Of a stretch of DNA of 64,000 nt, positions 1 to 8,400 are shown one piece after another. The DNA lies in contig NZ_AP018254.1 in the NCBI RefSeq assembly GCF_002368395.1, positions 434,001 to 498,000 on the forward strand, read 5' to 3'. Source of the stretch: Calothrix sp. NIES-3974. GTDB lineage: Bacteria > Cyanobacteriota > Cyanobacteriia > Cyanobacteriales > Nostocaceae. Below the pieces are notes generated by a model that did no database searches, was not told the origin of the DNA, and was given only the letters and a program-made list of their open reading frames with translations. Numbering within the stretch: position 1 is the stretch's first letter; the number at the start of each line of letters is the position of its first letter. A program made the position numbers and the translations under genes.

Positions 1-390
1 ATTTTAGTGGATGGAGCTCATAATCCAGACGCAGCTAGGGTTTTACGGGATTATATTGATTCTTTAGTGGTTCCCCATGTGACTTGGGTCATGGGGATGT
101 TAAGTACTAAAGAGCATCGGGAGGTTTTTAAAAACCTCTTGCGATCGCACGACCAATTATATCTAGTACCAGTTCCTGACCACAGTTCTGCTCAACCGAT
201 CGATTTACAGCAGTTGGCTTTACAGGTGTGTCCAGATTTACGGGATTGTCAGGTGTTTGATGATTGTAGGGAGGCTTTAAATCATGCTTGTAGTGATTCC
301 GGTGAGGATACAGGGAATTTGGTCGTGCTATGCGGTTCCCTGTATTTGATTGGGAATTTGTTACGGAATTATCGCAGGGAACAGATTTGA
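1..390 (+). CDS. folC: Folylpolyglutamate/dihydrofolate synthase, C-terminal part
   Basis: FolC adds glutamate to folates in the cytoplasm; the bifunctional form also makes dihydrofolate from dihydropteroate. The frame is open from base 1, so only the last ~129 residues are present and the ATP-binding domain lies outside the window. The visible part opens with the ligase motif DGAHNPDAAR and ends with GSLYLIGNLL, which matches the family's C-terminal GSLYLxG signature. A GTG at base 7 is an internal codon, not a start. A 30-bp palindrome follows about 55 bp after the stop. The assignment rests on these two motifs and is fairly secure. Confidence 0.88.
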   Translation: MLVDGAHNPDAARVLRDYIDSLVVPHVTWVMGMLSTKEHREVFKNLLRSHDQLYLVPVPDHSSAQPIDLQQLALQVCPDLRDCQVFDDCREALNHACSDSGEDTGNLVVLCGSLYLIGNLLRNYRREQI

Positions 391-444
391 TGTATTCCTG
401 AATCGGAATGTGAATCGAAAATTTAACATTGTGACGTTGCATTG

Positions 445-474
445 TGTAGAGACGCGATATATCGCGTCTCTACA
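445..474. repeat. 30-bp perfect palindrome, GTAGAGACG hairpin family
   Basis: A perfect inverted repeat with arms TGTAGAGACGCGATA and their complement. It lies between the convergent ends of folC and the solute-binding protein gene. Same arms as many other hairpins in this window (for example 16845, 34623, 44709). It could act as a bidirectional terminator, but there is no clear T-run. Confidence 0.85.
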
Positions 475-556
475 ATGATTTTGGTTTGAATACAAAATGT
501 AGGCAAATATAATTCATGCCCAAATTCAACAACACCGTTTTTTCTAATCCAAAATC

Positions 557-1861
557 CTACGTTCGACTATTCCATTCCGACTCCGCATCCGCGATCGCTT
601 GTTCAATGGTTTTTTTGTCTAACATGGCAGCTTGCAGATTTTCGTAGATAGCTTTTTGCAACAGTTTAATGTCCTTGAGGGTGGGTTTGAGAACTTCTGC
701 TTGCTTGAGTTGTTCTGCACTGTTGATTCTAGCTTGATCAAGGGTGGTGGGGTTCGGTGGTAATTGTTTGAAATAGGGGTCTTCCAGGGATGCAATGGTG
801 GAAGGTAACACATTTGCAGCCTTGGCAAATTCTAATTGATTTTGAGCATTGGTAATAAATAAGGCAAATTTTAACGCCGCATCCGGGTTTTTACTGTCAC
901 GGGGCACAACTATATTCATCACTGCGACATTTTTCTTACCCGTATCTCCACTGATTTGGGGTGCGGTTTGGGATGCCTTAGCTACATTCGGAGCGTTTTT
1001 CTCGATTTGACGGAGAAATTCGGGCCCTGATGTTAAAAATGCCGTTTGTCCTGCCTGATATAACTGAATTCCTTGTCGATGCCCTTTTGTTAAAGCTTCC
1101 CTGGGTAATAATCCTTGTTTGTATAAATTTACCCAATATGTAAAAGCAGCCTTCCCAGCAGGGGAATTAAAGGCAGCCTTACCCTGGTCATCAACTAGAT
1201 CCACACCCATCTGCACAAAGGATTCTAACACTTCTCCGGAATCCTGCGGTACAAAAGTGGCAAAAAAAGCATATTTTCCGGTTTTTTCGCGAATTTCTTT
1301 GGCAACCTGTGCAAGTTCTGCGTAAGTTTTGGGTACTTTATCTATACCAGCCTGTTTCAGTAAATCGGTGTTATAAATGGTTAGCCGGGTGGTGAGATAC
1401 CAGGGAATACCGTAACTCCGACCATTGAGGGTGCTGGCTTTCCAAATGTTAGGTAAATAGGAGGAACGGACTTCATCGCTAATCTTTGTATCTAGGTCTA
1501 GCCAAGCATTGCGACCAGCTAATTGGGAAGCAAAATCGGGATTTAGGTTAACCACATCCGGTGGCGTTTTGGCGGAAACAGCTGTTAAAATTTTGTTTTC
1601 CATGCCATCCCAGGGAACATCAACCCAGTTTACCTTTATACCTTGATTTTCCTTTTCAAAGGCAGCGATCGCAGTTTGAAAATAGTCAGTAAATTGGGGT
1701 TTGAGGGCCATTGTCCAAAACTCAATTTGACCGGAGTTAGAACTGGTGGAAGCCTGATTATTGGTATTGCTTTGGGGATTACTACAACTGACAATCCAGG
1801 TTGTAAAGATGCCTAACAATGCCCAAATTGTCATGCGTCGAAATTGTCGGATTTGTATCAT
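557..1861 (-). CDS. ABC transporter extracellular solute-binding lipoprotein (sugar type, family 1)
   Basis: Predicted periplasmic binding protein of a carbohydrate ABC importer (MalE/UgpB-like SBP family 1), 434 aa. The N-terminus has a basic start, a hydrophobic stretch and a lipobox ending IVSC, so the mature protein should be lipid-anchored at that Cys. The body shows typical family features: an IEFWTMAL opening strand, GIPWYLTTRLTIYN and GQTAFLTSGPEF. No permease or ATPase gene is adjacent, so it is an orphan component here and must work with membrane subunits encoded elsewhere. It is divergent from pilM. The substrate cannot be read from sequence. Confidence 0.87.
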   Translation of the reverse strand: MIQIRQFRRMTIWALLGIFTTWIVSCSNPQSNTNNQASTSSNSGQIEFWTMALKPQFTDYFQTAIAAFEKENQGIKVNWVDVPWDGMENKILTAVSAKTPPDVVNLNPDFASQLAGRNAWLDLDTKISDEVRSSYLPNIWKASTLNGRSYGIPWYLTTRLTIYNTDLLKQAGIDKVPKTYAELAQVAKEIREKTGKYAFFATFVPQDSGEVLESFVQMGVDLVDDQGKAAFNSPAGKAAFTYWVNLYKQGLLPREALTKGHRQGIQLYQAGQTAFLTSGPEFLRQIEKNAPNVAKASQTAPQISGDTGKKNVAVMNIVVPRDSKNPDAALKFALFITNAQNQLEFAKAANVLPSTIASLEDPYFKQLPPNPTTLDQARINSAEQLKQAEVLKPTLKDIKLLQKAIYENLQAAMLDKKTIEQAIADAESEWNSRT

Positions 1862-2038
1862 GGCGTTTGTGATTTATTTAACAAAAATGGGGTGAAGTAC
1901 TGATGTGGAATTTTCGTGATTATAAGCTCAACGAATTACTTCGTGGCAAGTGAAGTTTTTTATGATCGATTAGATGAACTGAAATTAATTGAGCAAATTT
2001 ACAAAGTAGTACAGAGTAGCAGTCCTACGGGCAAAACA

Positions 2039-3145
2039 GTGATTAAAAGCTTAAATAAATTATTTGCAAAATCAAGTCAAACGGTTGGCATCGAACTTTC
2101 ACCAGAAAGAGTTAATTTGGCTTGTCTGCGCAAACAGCGCCAAGGTTTAAAACTAGAAGCAATTTCCTCTGCCCCAGTTCCCGAAGGCGTATTTGAGAAC
2201 GGACAAATTGCCGACCCACCAGCAATGGCAAAAATTATCCAGCAATTGCTAACAGAAAACAAGATCAAAGCCTCCCATGTCATCAGTGGGGTTCCGGGAC
2301 GGGAATCGATTGTGCGTCTGATTCCGGTTCCAGCTGAACTTGATGACCAGGAATTGCGGGAAATGGTACTCAACCATGAAGCTGGTTTGTATTTACCCTA
2401 TCCCCGCGAAGAGGCTGATGTAGATTACCAGAAGTTGGGATACTTTGTCGATGAGGATGGGATTGAAAAGGTACAAGTTCTGTTGGTGGGAACCCGCAAG
2501 GACATTGTTGACACCTATATTCGTACCTTTGAACAGGTTGGTTTACAGGTTAAGGCACTGGAAATCAACAGTTTTGCCCTAATTCGGACAATCCGTGAAC
2601 AACTGCGTCAATTCGGACCCCAGGAAGCCGTGGTACTGGTGGATATTGAATTTGATAGTACGGAAATTGCCATTATTGTCAACGGTGTACCCCAGTTTTC
2701 CCGGACAGTGCCAATTGGTACATACCAAATGCAAACAGCCCTATCACGGGCCATGAGTTTACCTCCATCGCGGGATATCGATTTACTCCTGGGGATGACC
2801 ATCCCTGCGACATCAATGGATGGGGGGAAAACCGGACAGACTGCTGTCAACCCTGGTATGGCAGCAATGATGCGGGTTTTAGGTGAACTGACCGATGAAT
2901 TGCGTCGTTCCATCGATTTTTATCTCAACCAAAGTGAAAATCTGGAAGTAGCCCAAATTTTCCTCGCTGGTTCTGGTGGGGGAATAGCCCAACTGGATGA
3001 ATTCTTTACCCAACGTTTGAGTTTACCTACCACCCAAATTGACCCGGTGAGTGCCTTGTCCTTGCAAATAGATGAGGAAAAATTTTCCCCAGTCCAAAGA
3101 CCGGGTTTAGGAATTGTTCTAGGTTTAGGAATGCGGGAGGTTTAA
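2039..3145 (+). CDS. pilM: Type IV pilus assembly protein PilM
   Basis: Actin-like cytoplasmic ATPase-fold protein that binds the N-terminal tail of PilN and couples the inner-membrane alignment complex to the pilus motor. The frame is open back to a GTG at 1916 (409 aa). The family-like sequence starts at VIKSLNKLFAKSS, so I prefer the GTG at 2039 (368 aa, close to usual PilM length); neither start has a good ribosome site. The FtsA-like fold is suggested by VGIELSPERVNLA near the start, VVLVDIEFDSTEIAI in the middle and IFLAGSGGGIAQL near the end. First gene of pilM-N-O-Q; only 4 bp separate it from pilN. Confidence 0.9.
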   Translation: MIKSLNKLFAKSSQTVGIELSPERVNLACLRKQRQGLKLEAISSAPVPEGVFENGQIADPPAMAKIIQQLLTENKIKASHVISGVPGRESIVRLIPVPAELDDQELREMVLNHEAGLYLPYPREEADVDYQKLGYFVDEDGIEKVQVLLVGTRKDIVDTYIRTFEQVGLQVKALEINSFALIRTIREQLRQFGPQEAVVLVDIEFDSTEIAIIVNGVPQFSRTVPIGTYQMQTALSRAMSLPPSRDIDLLLGMTIPATSMDGGKTGQTAVNPGMAAMMRVLGELTDELRRSIDFYLNQSENLEVAQIFLAGSGGGIAQLDEFFTQRLSLPTTQIDPVSALSLQIDEEKFSPVQRPGLGIVLGLGMREV

Positions 3146-3149
3146 ACCC

Positions 3150-3929
3150 ATGTATGGATTAGATATTAATTTTCTCAAAGACCGAGCTGCCTATAATCCG
3201 AGTGGGGGTGGCAAAGTTAATCGTGCTTCGCGACCACCCGCAGAACCTGGTAGTATGACACCTCTATTTATTGGTGTGGGGGTGGGACTATTTTCCCTCG
3301 CACTAGTGGGAACTGGTTGGTGGATACTCCAAGCCCAAAATAGCCAGCTAGATGAATCTATTGCCCTGTTAGAACAGGAAAATCAAAAACTGGAAGCCGA
3401 AATTGGCGACATCAATAAAATCCGCGAAGAAATCACCAGAGTTAAAGGTGAAACCCAAGCCCTAGTGACAGTTTTTGACCAAATTCGTCCCTGGTCAGCC
3501 ATGTTACAGGACGTACGCGATCGCATTCCCACTTCGGTACAACTGAGTAATATCGAACAAACTCCCCCAGCAGCAGCAGAGGAAGGTAAACCCAGTCCCA
3601 ATCCCGCAGGAGGGGTGAAAATTAGCGGTTATGCTCGGACATTCAACGATGTCAATGATTTTCTCTTGACCCTACAACAATCCCGATTCCTCAAAGCCGG
3701 TGACACCCGCATTACCTCCGCTGAATTGGGAGATGCACCCATACCCCCTAACCTTGATACCAGCAATAATGCCATAATTAAACTACCAAAAGTAGTTAAA
3801 TATACTATCGAATCGAGTTTAAGTGAAGTTCCCGCCTCCGAATTAATGCGGGAATTGGAACAAAAAGGAACCGTCGGCTTAGTGGCTCGGATTCGGAATT
3901 TACAGCAAACAGGAGCGTTAAAAAGATGA
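3150..3929 (+). CDS. pilN: Type IV pilus assembly protein PilN
   Basis: Bitopic inner-membrane protein of the pilus alignment complex, 259 aa. The short cytoplasmic start MYGLDINFLKDR is the PilM-binding segment of this family. It is followed by one membrane span (about residues 38-60), a coiled coil (about 62-100) and a periplasmic ferredoxin-like domain with DVNDFLLTLQQSRF. A ribosome site GGGAGG lies just upstream, inside the end of pilM. The gene overlaps pilO by 4 bp (ATGA), so the two are probably translationally coupled. Confidence 0.9.
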   Translation: MYGLDINFLKDRAAYNPSGGGKVNRASRPPAEPGSMTPLFIGVGVGLFSLALVGTGWWILQAQNSQLDESIALLEQENQKLEAEIGDINKIREEITRVKGETQALVTVFDQIRPWSAMLQDVRDRIPTSVQLSNIEQTPPAAAEEGKPSPNPAGGVKISGYARTFNDVNDFLLTLQQSRFLKAGDTRITSAELGDAPIPPNLDTSNNAIIKLPKVVKYTIESSLSEVPASELMRELEQKGTVGLVARIRNLQQTGALKR

Positions 3930-4708
3930 CTTTCACAGATGAGATGAATTTTATCGAGGAAGGCGCACTAGGTGACAATCCTGGTTATCCTGTGGTGTTT
4001 GGTATTACCTTTACCCCCAAAGTGATTGGTATTTTGGTGGGATTTTTAGGGGTAGCAGGAGCAGCCTACATGGCTTTGAATTTAGCCATGCCAGCTTGGG
4101 AAGAATTTCAAAGCAAACAAGCCAAACAAACCGATTTAAAGACCCAAATTGAGCAAAAAAAAGCCAGTATCGCCCAAATCGATGATGTTAAAGCTGAACT
4201 AGCCCAAGCAAAACGGCAAAACCTCCAGGTTCTAGGATTATTTGCCAACGAAAAAACCCTCGACACCCTCCTGTTAGACCTTAACCGCGTTGTAGAAGCG
4301 GGAAACAACCTACTACCAGCCAACGCCGTTCGTTCCCGATTACGTAAATTTGAACCCACAGGACAAAAAACTGAGGTAATTACCGACGGTTCCCTCGGTG
4401 CAGCCATCAACGGTAAATTAAAACGCAGTTCCATCAACATTCAAGTCACAGGAACCTACGAACAAACCCAGTCAATTTTACGCAATATCGAGCGTCTCCA
4501 ACCCCTACTATTGGTGAAAGAGTACAAATCGGAACTGAACCAAGAAGTCGAGATGATTGGCAACAAACCAATCCGTCGCATTGGACCAGTTGGTATAAAT
4601 AGCAGCTTTCAACTTCAAGCTCTGATGCCTCTCAACCCCGAAGAAGTCGCAGCCGCCAATAAGGCGAATGCGGCAAATGCAGAAGGTGAAGCTCAACCTC
4701 AACAGTAG
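3926..4708 (+). CDS. pilO: Type IV pilus assembly protein PilO
   Basis: Partner of PilN in the periplasmic alignment complex that connects PilM to the PilQ secretin, 260 aa. One membrane span near residues 27-52, a coiled coil rich in K, Q and E (about 60-100), then a periplasmic domain with VTGTYEQTQSILRNIERLQ, the pattern that gives PilN and PilO the same fold. The start ATG overlaps the pilN stop. The C-terminus is Ala/Gln-rich. A 347-bp spacer separates it from pilQ, so pilQ may have its own promoter. Confidence 0.9.
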   Translation: MTFTDEMNFIEEGALGDNPGYPVVFGITFTPKVIGILVGFLGVAGAAYMALNLAMPAWEEFQSKQAKQTDLKTQIEQKKASIAQIDDVKAELAQAKRQNLQVLGLFANEKTLDTLLLDLNRVVEAGNNLLPANAVRSRLRKFEPTGQKTEVITDGSLGAAINGKLKRSSINIQVTGTYEQTQSILRNIERLQPLLLVKEYKSELNQEVEMIGNKPIRRIGPVGINSSFQLQALMPLNPEEVAAANKANAANAEGEAQPQQ

Positions 4709-5055
4709 GGGAACTAGACGAAGGGAAGTAGTCTAAGGAATTAATTTTAAAGCTTGTAGTAATTGCTTTCGCTCTTTATTCAAGAGATAAATACTCTGTT
4801 CCCTATTCCCCAGGAGACGACCCGACGGCTCGTATCTATTCCCCACTCCCTAATTTTCCAAATTGCGGAAATTACGTAGTTACTTTCGCGGTAGTGATGG
4901 GAATAATACAGTAAACAATCATCGTTAACAGTAAAGCGTTAACAAAGAGGTAGTAAAAACTACTAAAAGCTCCCAGCACTGATAGCAGATTACCTATGCT
5001 GCTAGCTAGATACTTATGCACAATCACTAAATCGATTTCAGGTGAGGAATGAACT
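4709..5055 (+). promoter_or_regulatory. pilO-pilQ spacer, with a hairpin-family remnant
   Basis: No gene seen. It holds GGGAGTA-type heptad repeat remnants and, at 4812-4838, a degraded member of the GAGACGACCCGACGGG hairpin family. Then follows an AT-rich stretch with small imperfect repeats (GTTAACAGTAAAGCGTTAAC at 4923-4942). A strong ribosome site, GGTGAGGA at 5041-5048, precedes the pilQ GTG. A separate pilQ promoter here is plausible but not demonstrated. Confidence 0.5.
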
Positions 5056-7341
5056 GTGAAACAGATTCACGGTAATGGTTTAACAATAAGTGCCGTTGCG
5101 ATGGTTGTGTTGGCAGCACAACCAGTAGCGGCACAGATATCTCAGATTACAGGCGTGCAAGTTAGCCAAGCTGACGGTGGAGTGAATTTAGTCTTAAACA
5201 CCGCAGCAGGCGATCGCGCCCAAGTATTTACGACTCGGCGAGGTAACGCCCTAGTCGCGGACATCATTAATACGCAATTACGTTTACCACAAGGGAATAA
5301 CTTTCGTCAAGCAAATCCCGCCCCTGGGATTGCCGCAGTGGAAGTTAGCCAACTCGATGCCAACAGTGTTCGGGTGACAGTCACCGGGGAAAGTAACGCC
5401 CCCGAAGCATTACCCATCATGCGTGGTCCATCCAGACTCACCTTAAGCGTGACACCCTCCTCCGCACCCAGTACAGCAAATAACACACCCAATACCCCCG
5501 TAGCCCAAATACCCGTTCCCTCACCGGGAATGAACACCCAACCAGCCCCAGCAGCTGGGACAACCCAACCATCCTATCCCGCACCCCCCTTTCTGCCCCG
5601 CGCCGTCGCGCCACCAGTTGGCGACATTGCGATTTCCAACACCGATGCGTCACCTAGCACGATCGACCTGGGAACCCAAGAACGAGTACCCCGGTTGGTG
5701 TTGCGGGATGCGCCAGTTCGGGAAGTCCTCTCGTTGTTGGCACGAGCCGCAAATATGAATTTGGCTTTTGCTGGTCCAAGTGAAGAAGGTAAAGATGGCG
5801 CGAGAACTTCTGTTGTTCAAGAAAACACAGGTAGTACAGAAAGAGTCATATACCAAAGAATATCATTAGATATACAGAATGAACCTGTACAAGATGTGTT
5901 CAATCACGTATTACGCTTAAGTGGTTTAGAAGCAAATCGCAGTGGACGCACGATATTTGTTGGACCAAGGCTTCCAAACTCAACTCGTGACATGGTTGTA
6001 CGTAATATTAGACTTAACCAAGCAGCAGTACCAGAAATATTAAGAGTTTTAGTTAACTTGGGAGCAGAAAGTGCTGTCAATGCGGAACAGAAAACCAGAA
6101 GAGTGACAACTCAAGTCGTTGGTCAAGAAAATGACAAAAGAGAAACAAATGAAGATACGGATCTAACTGCTCAACGAATAATCTTTACTGATTCAGTACC
6201 GATTCTGCGAGGACTACAAGTGTCAGGAGATACTAGAACCAATACAATAACATTAGTTGGGCCGTCCAAATTAGTTGAAATTGCCTTATCTCAGATAACT
6301 CCCCTTGATGTTCGCCGTCGTCAAGTAGCTGTTAATGTCAAGATTGTTGATGTTAACCTCACGGGTATTAAGGACTTCAACTCTAGTTTCTCCTTTGGAA
6401 TAGTTAATAATTTCTTTTCTGTTGATGGAGGTAACGCCTCTGCCAACTTTGGAGGTTCCCGACCCGCAAACCCAACTGAAGCAGCTAATAGTGTAACCAG
6501 TACACCAGTAATTCCTAACCCAATTAGAGCAGATGAAGTTTTCTTAGGGGATAGATTCTTTGATCGTAACGGGAGACCATCTGCTGACCCCTCAGTGAGT
6601 GGAAATCCTCTCAGTGTTGGAATTACCAATTTTCAGCCAGGTACACCCGGTAGTCCGGATGTTTACACATTCAACCAACCATCTTTATACCAGTTTCCTA
6701 AACGTTTTTTGGCTTCTATTCAAACTCAGGTACGTAACCAAAATGCGAAGATTCTGACCGATCCAACCTTGATCGTACAAGAGGGTCAGACGGCCGATGT
6801 TAGACTAACTCAAGAGGTGGTAGGCAATATTGAAAGGCAAATCACTCGCGGTGATGGTACTTCTTCTGAAACAATCACAGCGAAGAAAGAAACTGTTGGT
6901 TTAACTTTAGCTGTCAAGGTAGATCGAATAGACGATAATGGCTTTATTTCACTATCTGTTGCTCCTACCGTAGCATCTCCTCAAGCCCCAGATTTTATTA
7001 ATACAGGCAATGGTAGTCAAAGAATATTCTTGGTTTCTACACGTTCCTTAACTTCTGGAACAGTGCGTTTACGTGATGGTCAAACCCTTGTTCTAAGCGG
7101 TATTATCCAAGACCAAGATAGAACAAGTGTTTCTAAGTTGCCTATTTTGGGTGATATTCCTTTACTTGGTTCACTGTTTAGAAGAACCAATCGCGAAAAA
7201 CAACGAAATGAAGTAATCGTCTTACTCACACCCCAGATTCTCGATGATTCTGAACGTAGCTCCTATGGCTACAACTACAACCCCAGTCCAGAGGTGCGAC
7301 AAATGCTCGAACGTCGTGGCTTACGCGTACCGAGAAAATGA
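5056..7341 (+). CDS. pilQ: Type IV pilus outer-membrane secretin PilQ
   Basis: Multimeric outer-membrane channel for the pilus fibre, 761 aa. The N-terminus has a hydrophobic signal sequence ending near AQPVAAQ. Then come an AMIN domain (about 30-130, peptidoglycan binding), a Pro/Thr-rich linker (about 130-190), secretin N-domains (about 205-440) and the secretin core (about 560-740) with VPRRxx-like RQVAVNVKIVDVN, LTDPTLIVQEGQ and KLPILGDIPLLGSLFR. The GTG start at 5056 is supported by GGTGAGGA 8 bp upstream. Codon use changes inside the gene: from about 5800 to 7190 roughly half of Arg codons are AGA/AGG, against one in about fourteen before that (counted by eye). Confidence 0.93.
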   Translation: MKQIHGNGLTISAVAMVVLAAQPVAAQISQITGVQVSQADGGVNLVLNTAAGDRAQVFTTRRGNALVADIINTQLRLPQGNNFRQANPAPGIAAVEVSQLDANSVRVTVTGESNAPEALPIMRGPSRLTLSVTPSSAPSTANNTPNTPVAQIPVPSPGMNTQPAPAAGTTQPSYPAPPFLPRAVAPPVGDIAISNTDASPSTIDLGTQERVPRLVLRDAPVREVLSLLARAANMNLAFAGPSEEGKDGARTSVVQENTGSTERVIYQRISLDIQNEPVQDVFNHVLRLSGLEANRSGRTIFVGPRLPNSTRDMVVRNIRLNQAAVPEILRVLVNLGAESAVNAEQKTRRVTTQVVGQENDKRETNEDTDLTAQRIIFTDSVPILRGLQVSGDTRTNTITLVGPSKLVEIALSQITPLDVRRRQVAVNVKIVDVNLTGIKDFNSSFSFGIVNNFFSVDGGNASANFGGSRPANPTEAANSVTSTPVIPNPIRADEVFLGDRFFDRNGRPSADPSVSGNPLSVGITNFQPGTPGSPDVYTFNQPSLYQFPKRFLASIQTQVRNQNAKILTDPTLIVQEGQTADVRLTQEVVGNIERQITRGDGTSSETITAKKETVGLTLAVKVDRIDDNGFISLSVAPTVASPQAPDFINTGNGSQRIFLVSTRSLTSGTVRLRDGQTLVLSGIIQDQDRTSVSKLPILGDIPLLGSLFRRTNREKQRNEVIVLLTPQILDDSERSSYGYNYNPSPEVRQMLERRGLRVPRK

Positions 7342-7358
7342 ACTGATTATGGATTACC

Positions 7359-7415
7359 CTTCGGTCGATCCGCTAGCCTAAAGGCATGGCTTTCGCCAAC
7401 GCGTCTATGGATTTT
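7359..7415 (-). repeat. 57-bp dispersed repeat, copy 1 (inverted)
   Basis: Reads as the exact reverse complement of 34274-34330 over 57 bp by eye. It contains the hairpin-forming cores AAAGGCATGGC and GGCGAAAGCC, and abuts an AAAATCC heptad tract. It lies just after pilQ. Confidence 0.85.
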
Positions 7416-7479
7416 AGATTTTGGATTGATTTTTTCAGGAATTTCAATTTCTTGGTGGGTAGCTAAATATTTTTGTCGG

Positions 7480-7506
7480 ACATTACCATGATTGTGGTAA
7501 TGTTTT
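7480..7506 (+). terminator. Intrinsic terminator downstream of pilQ
   Basis: Nine-base-pair stem ACATTACCA / TGGTAATGT with a 6-nt loop (TGATTG), running into TTTTG and then a second T-run. It lies about 140 bp after the pilQ stop and is the likely end of the pil operon. Confidence 0.75.
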
Positions 7507-7703
7507 TGACTTTTTTGGGGTAGTGTAAGCTAAAATTGGACAAGCAAGATATAGAACCGACAGAATCATTGGTTATATATCTATAGGAATCCTACTTGAA
7601 TCTTGTTAGGGATATCAAGAAATAAAGCTTTGTCAGACAAGCTTCGGCGTAATAGGTATTTTCATAAATCAAATATGATTCCTACAGCTTTTGTGATTAC
7701 GAA

Positions 7704-7946
7704 TTACGAATTAGTATCATTTGTATGGGTAGCTAACCAATTTTCTAGGTCTGCGATCGCATTAAAATCCAATAAAGCCTCACCCAAGTCCTCCAACTGG
7801 GACACCGATAACCGTTGAATCCTTTCCTGCAACTGGGGAGTTAAAGTTCCGACACGACGATTGAGTTGGCGTAAAACCATCTCTCGTTTTCCTTCAATTC
7901 GTCCTTCAATTCGTCCTTGACGTTGCCAACTAGTAACAATTTCCAT
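7704..7946 (-). pseudogene. Remnant of a Rpn/DUF4351-type protein (C-terminal end only)
   Basis: An 80-aa open frame that resembles only the C-terminal DUF4351 tail of the cyanobacterial Rpn-family PD-(D/E)XK nuclease-like proteins. Visible features are the GRIEGRIEGKREMVLRQLNRR linker (repeat GRIEG) and a closing segment with LSVSQLEDLGEALLDF. Full family members run to roughly 250-300 aa with the nuclease domain upstream; that domain is absent here. A short second copy of the gene's 3' end lies at 8008-8093. This is most likely decay rather than a functional small protein. Confidence 0.6.
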
Positions 7947-8400
7947 AACTTCTTCCTCTTATCTTACCGCAGGCTATTACGTAGCTTGCTTCCCGCGTAG
8001 GGGGTATTACAAATTACGAGTTAGTATCACTTGTATGAGTAGCGAACCAATTTTCTCGGTCTGCGATCGCGCTAAAATCCAATAAATCCTTATCTTAACA
8101 ATAGCTTTAATCTTTGTCAGAGAAAATACAAAATAAATACATCTATTTTTCCGGAAATTGGGTTACGCAACTGAATTCATAGATAGGAAGGATTTCAAAA
8201 TATAACTCATACAATATACAGAGCCAGTGGGAGTTTATATCCCAAAAAACCCGGTCATTTTGACTGGGTTTTTGGCTGTTTAGATACAGTTAGCTCTCAC
8301 CGTAAAATGTTTGTAACACATACTCAATATGAGAGGTAGCATTGCTAGGTCTCTACAAAATATCTGTCGCCTTCTTTTTTCAAATTGGTATCACGTTAAT
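7947..8400. other. Spacer with duplicated DUF4351 tail, a terminator and a hairpin repeat
   Basis: No intact gene. At 8008-8093 it carries a diverged copy of 7697-7781, the 3' end of the DUF4351 remnant. A TAGCTTGCTTCCCGCGTAGG motif lies at 7982-8001. A terminator hairpin follows at 8245-8273, and a GAGAGGTAGCATTGC hairpin (8331-8356) of the window-wide hairpin family comes just before the ABC gene end. Confidence 0.6.
8245..8273. terminator. Bidirectional intrinsic terminator
   Basis: Thirteen-pair stem (AAAAACCCGGTCA with TGACTGGGTTTTT, one G-T pair) and a 3-nt loop, giving T-runs on both strands. On the minus strand it lies about 130 bp past the end of the ABC ATPase gene and probably ends that transcript. 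Confidence 0.75.

Noticed and set aside
7603-7818. 71-codon plus-strand frame
   Set aside because: Its end is antisense to the DUF4351 remnant; no ribosome site.
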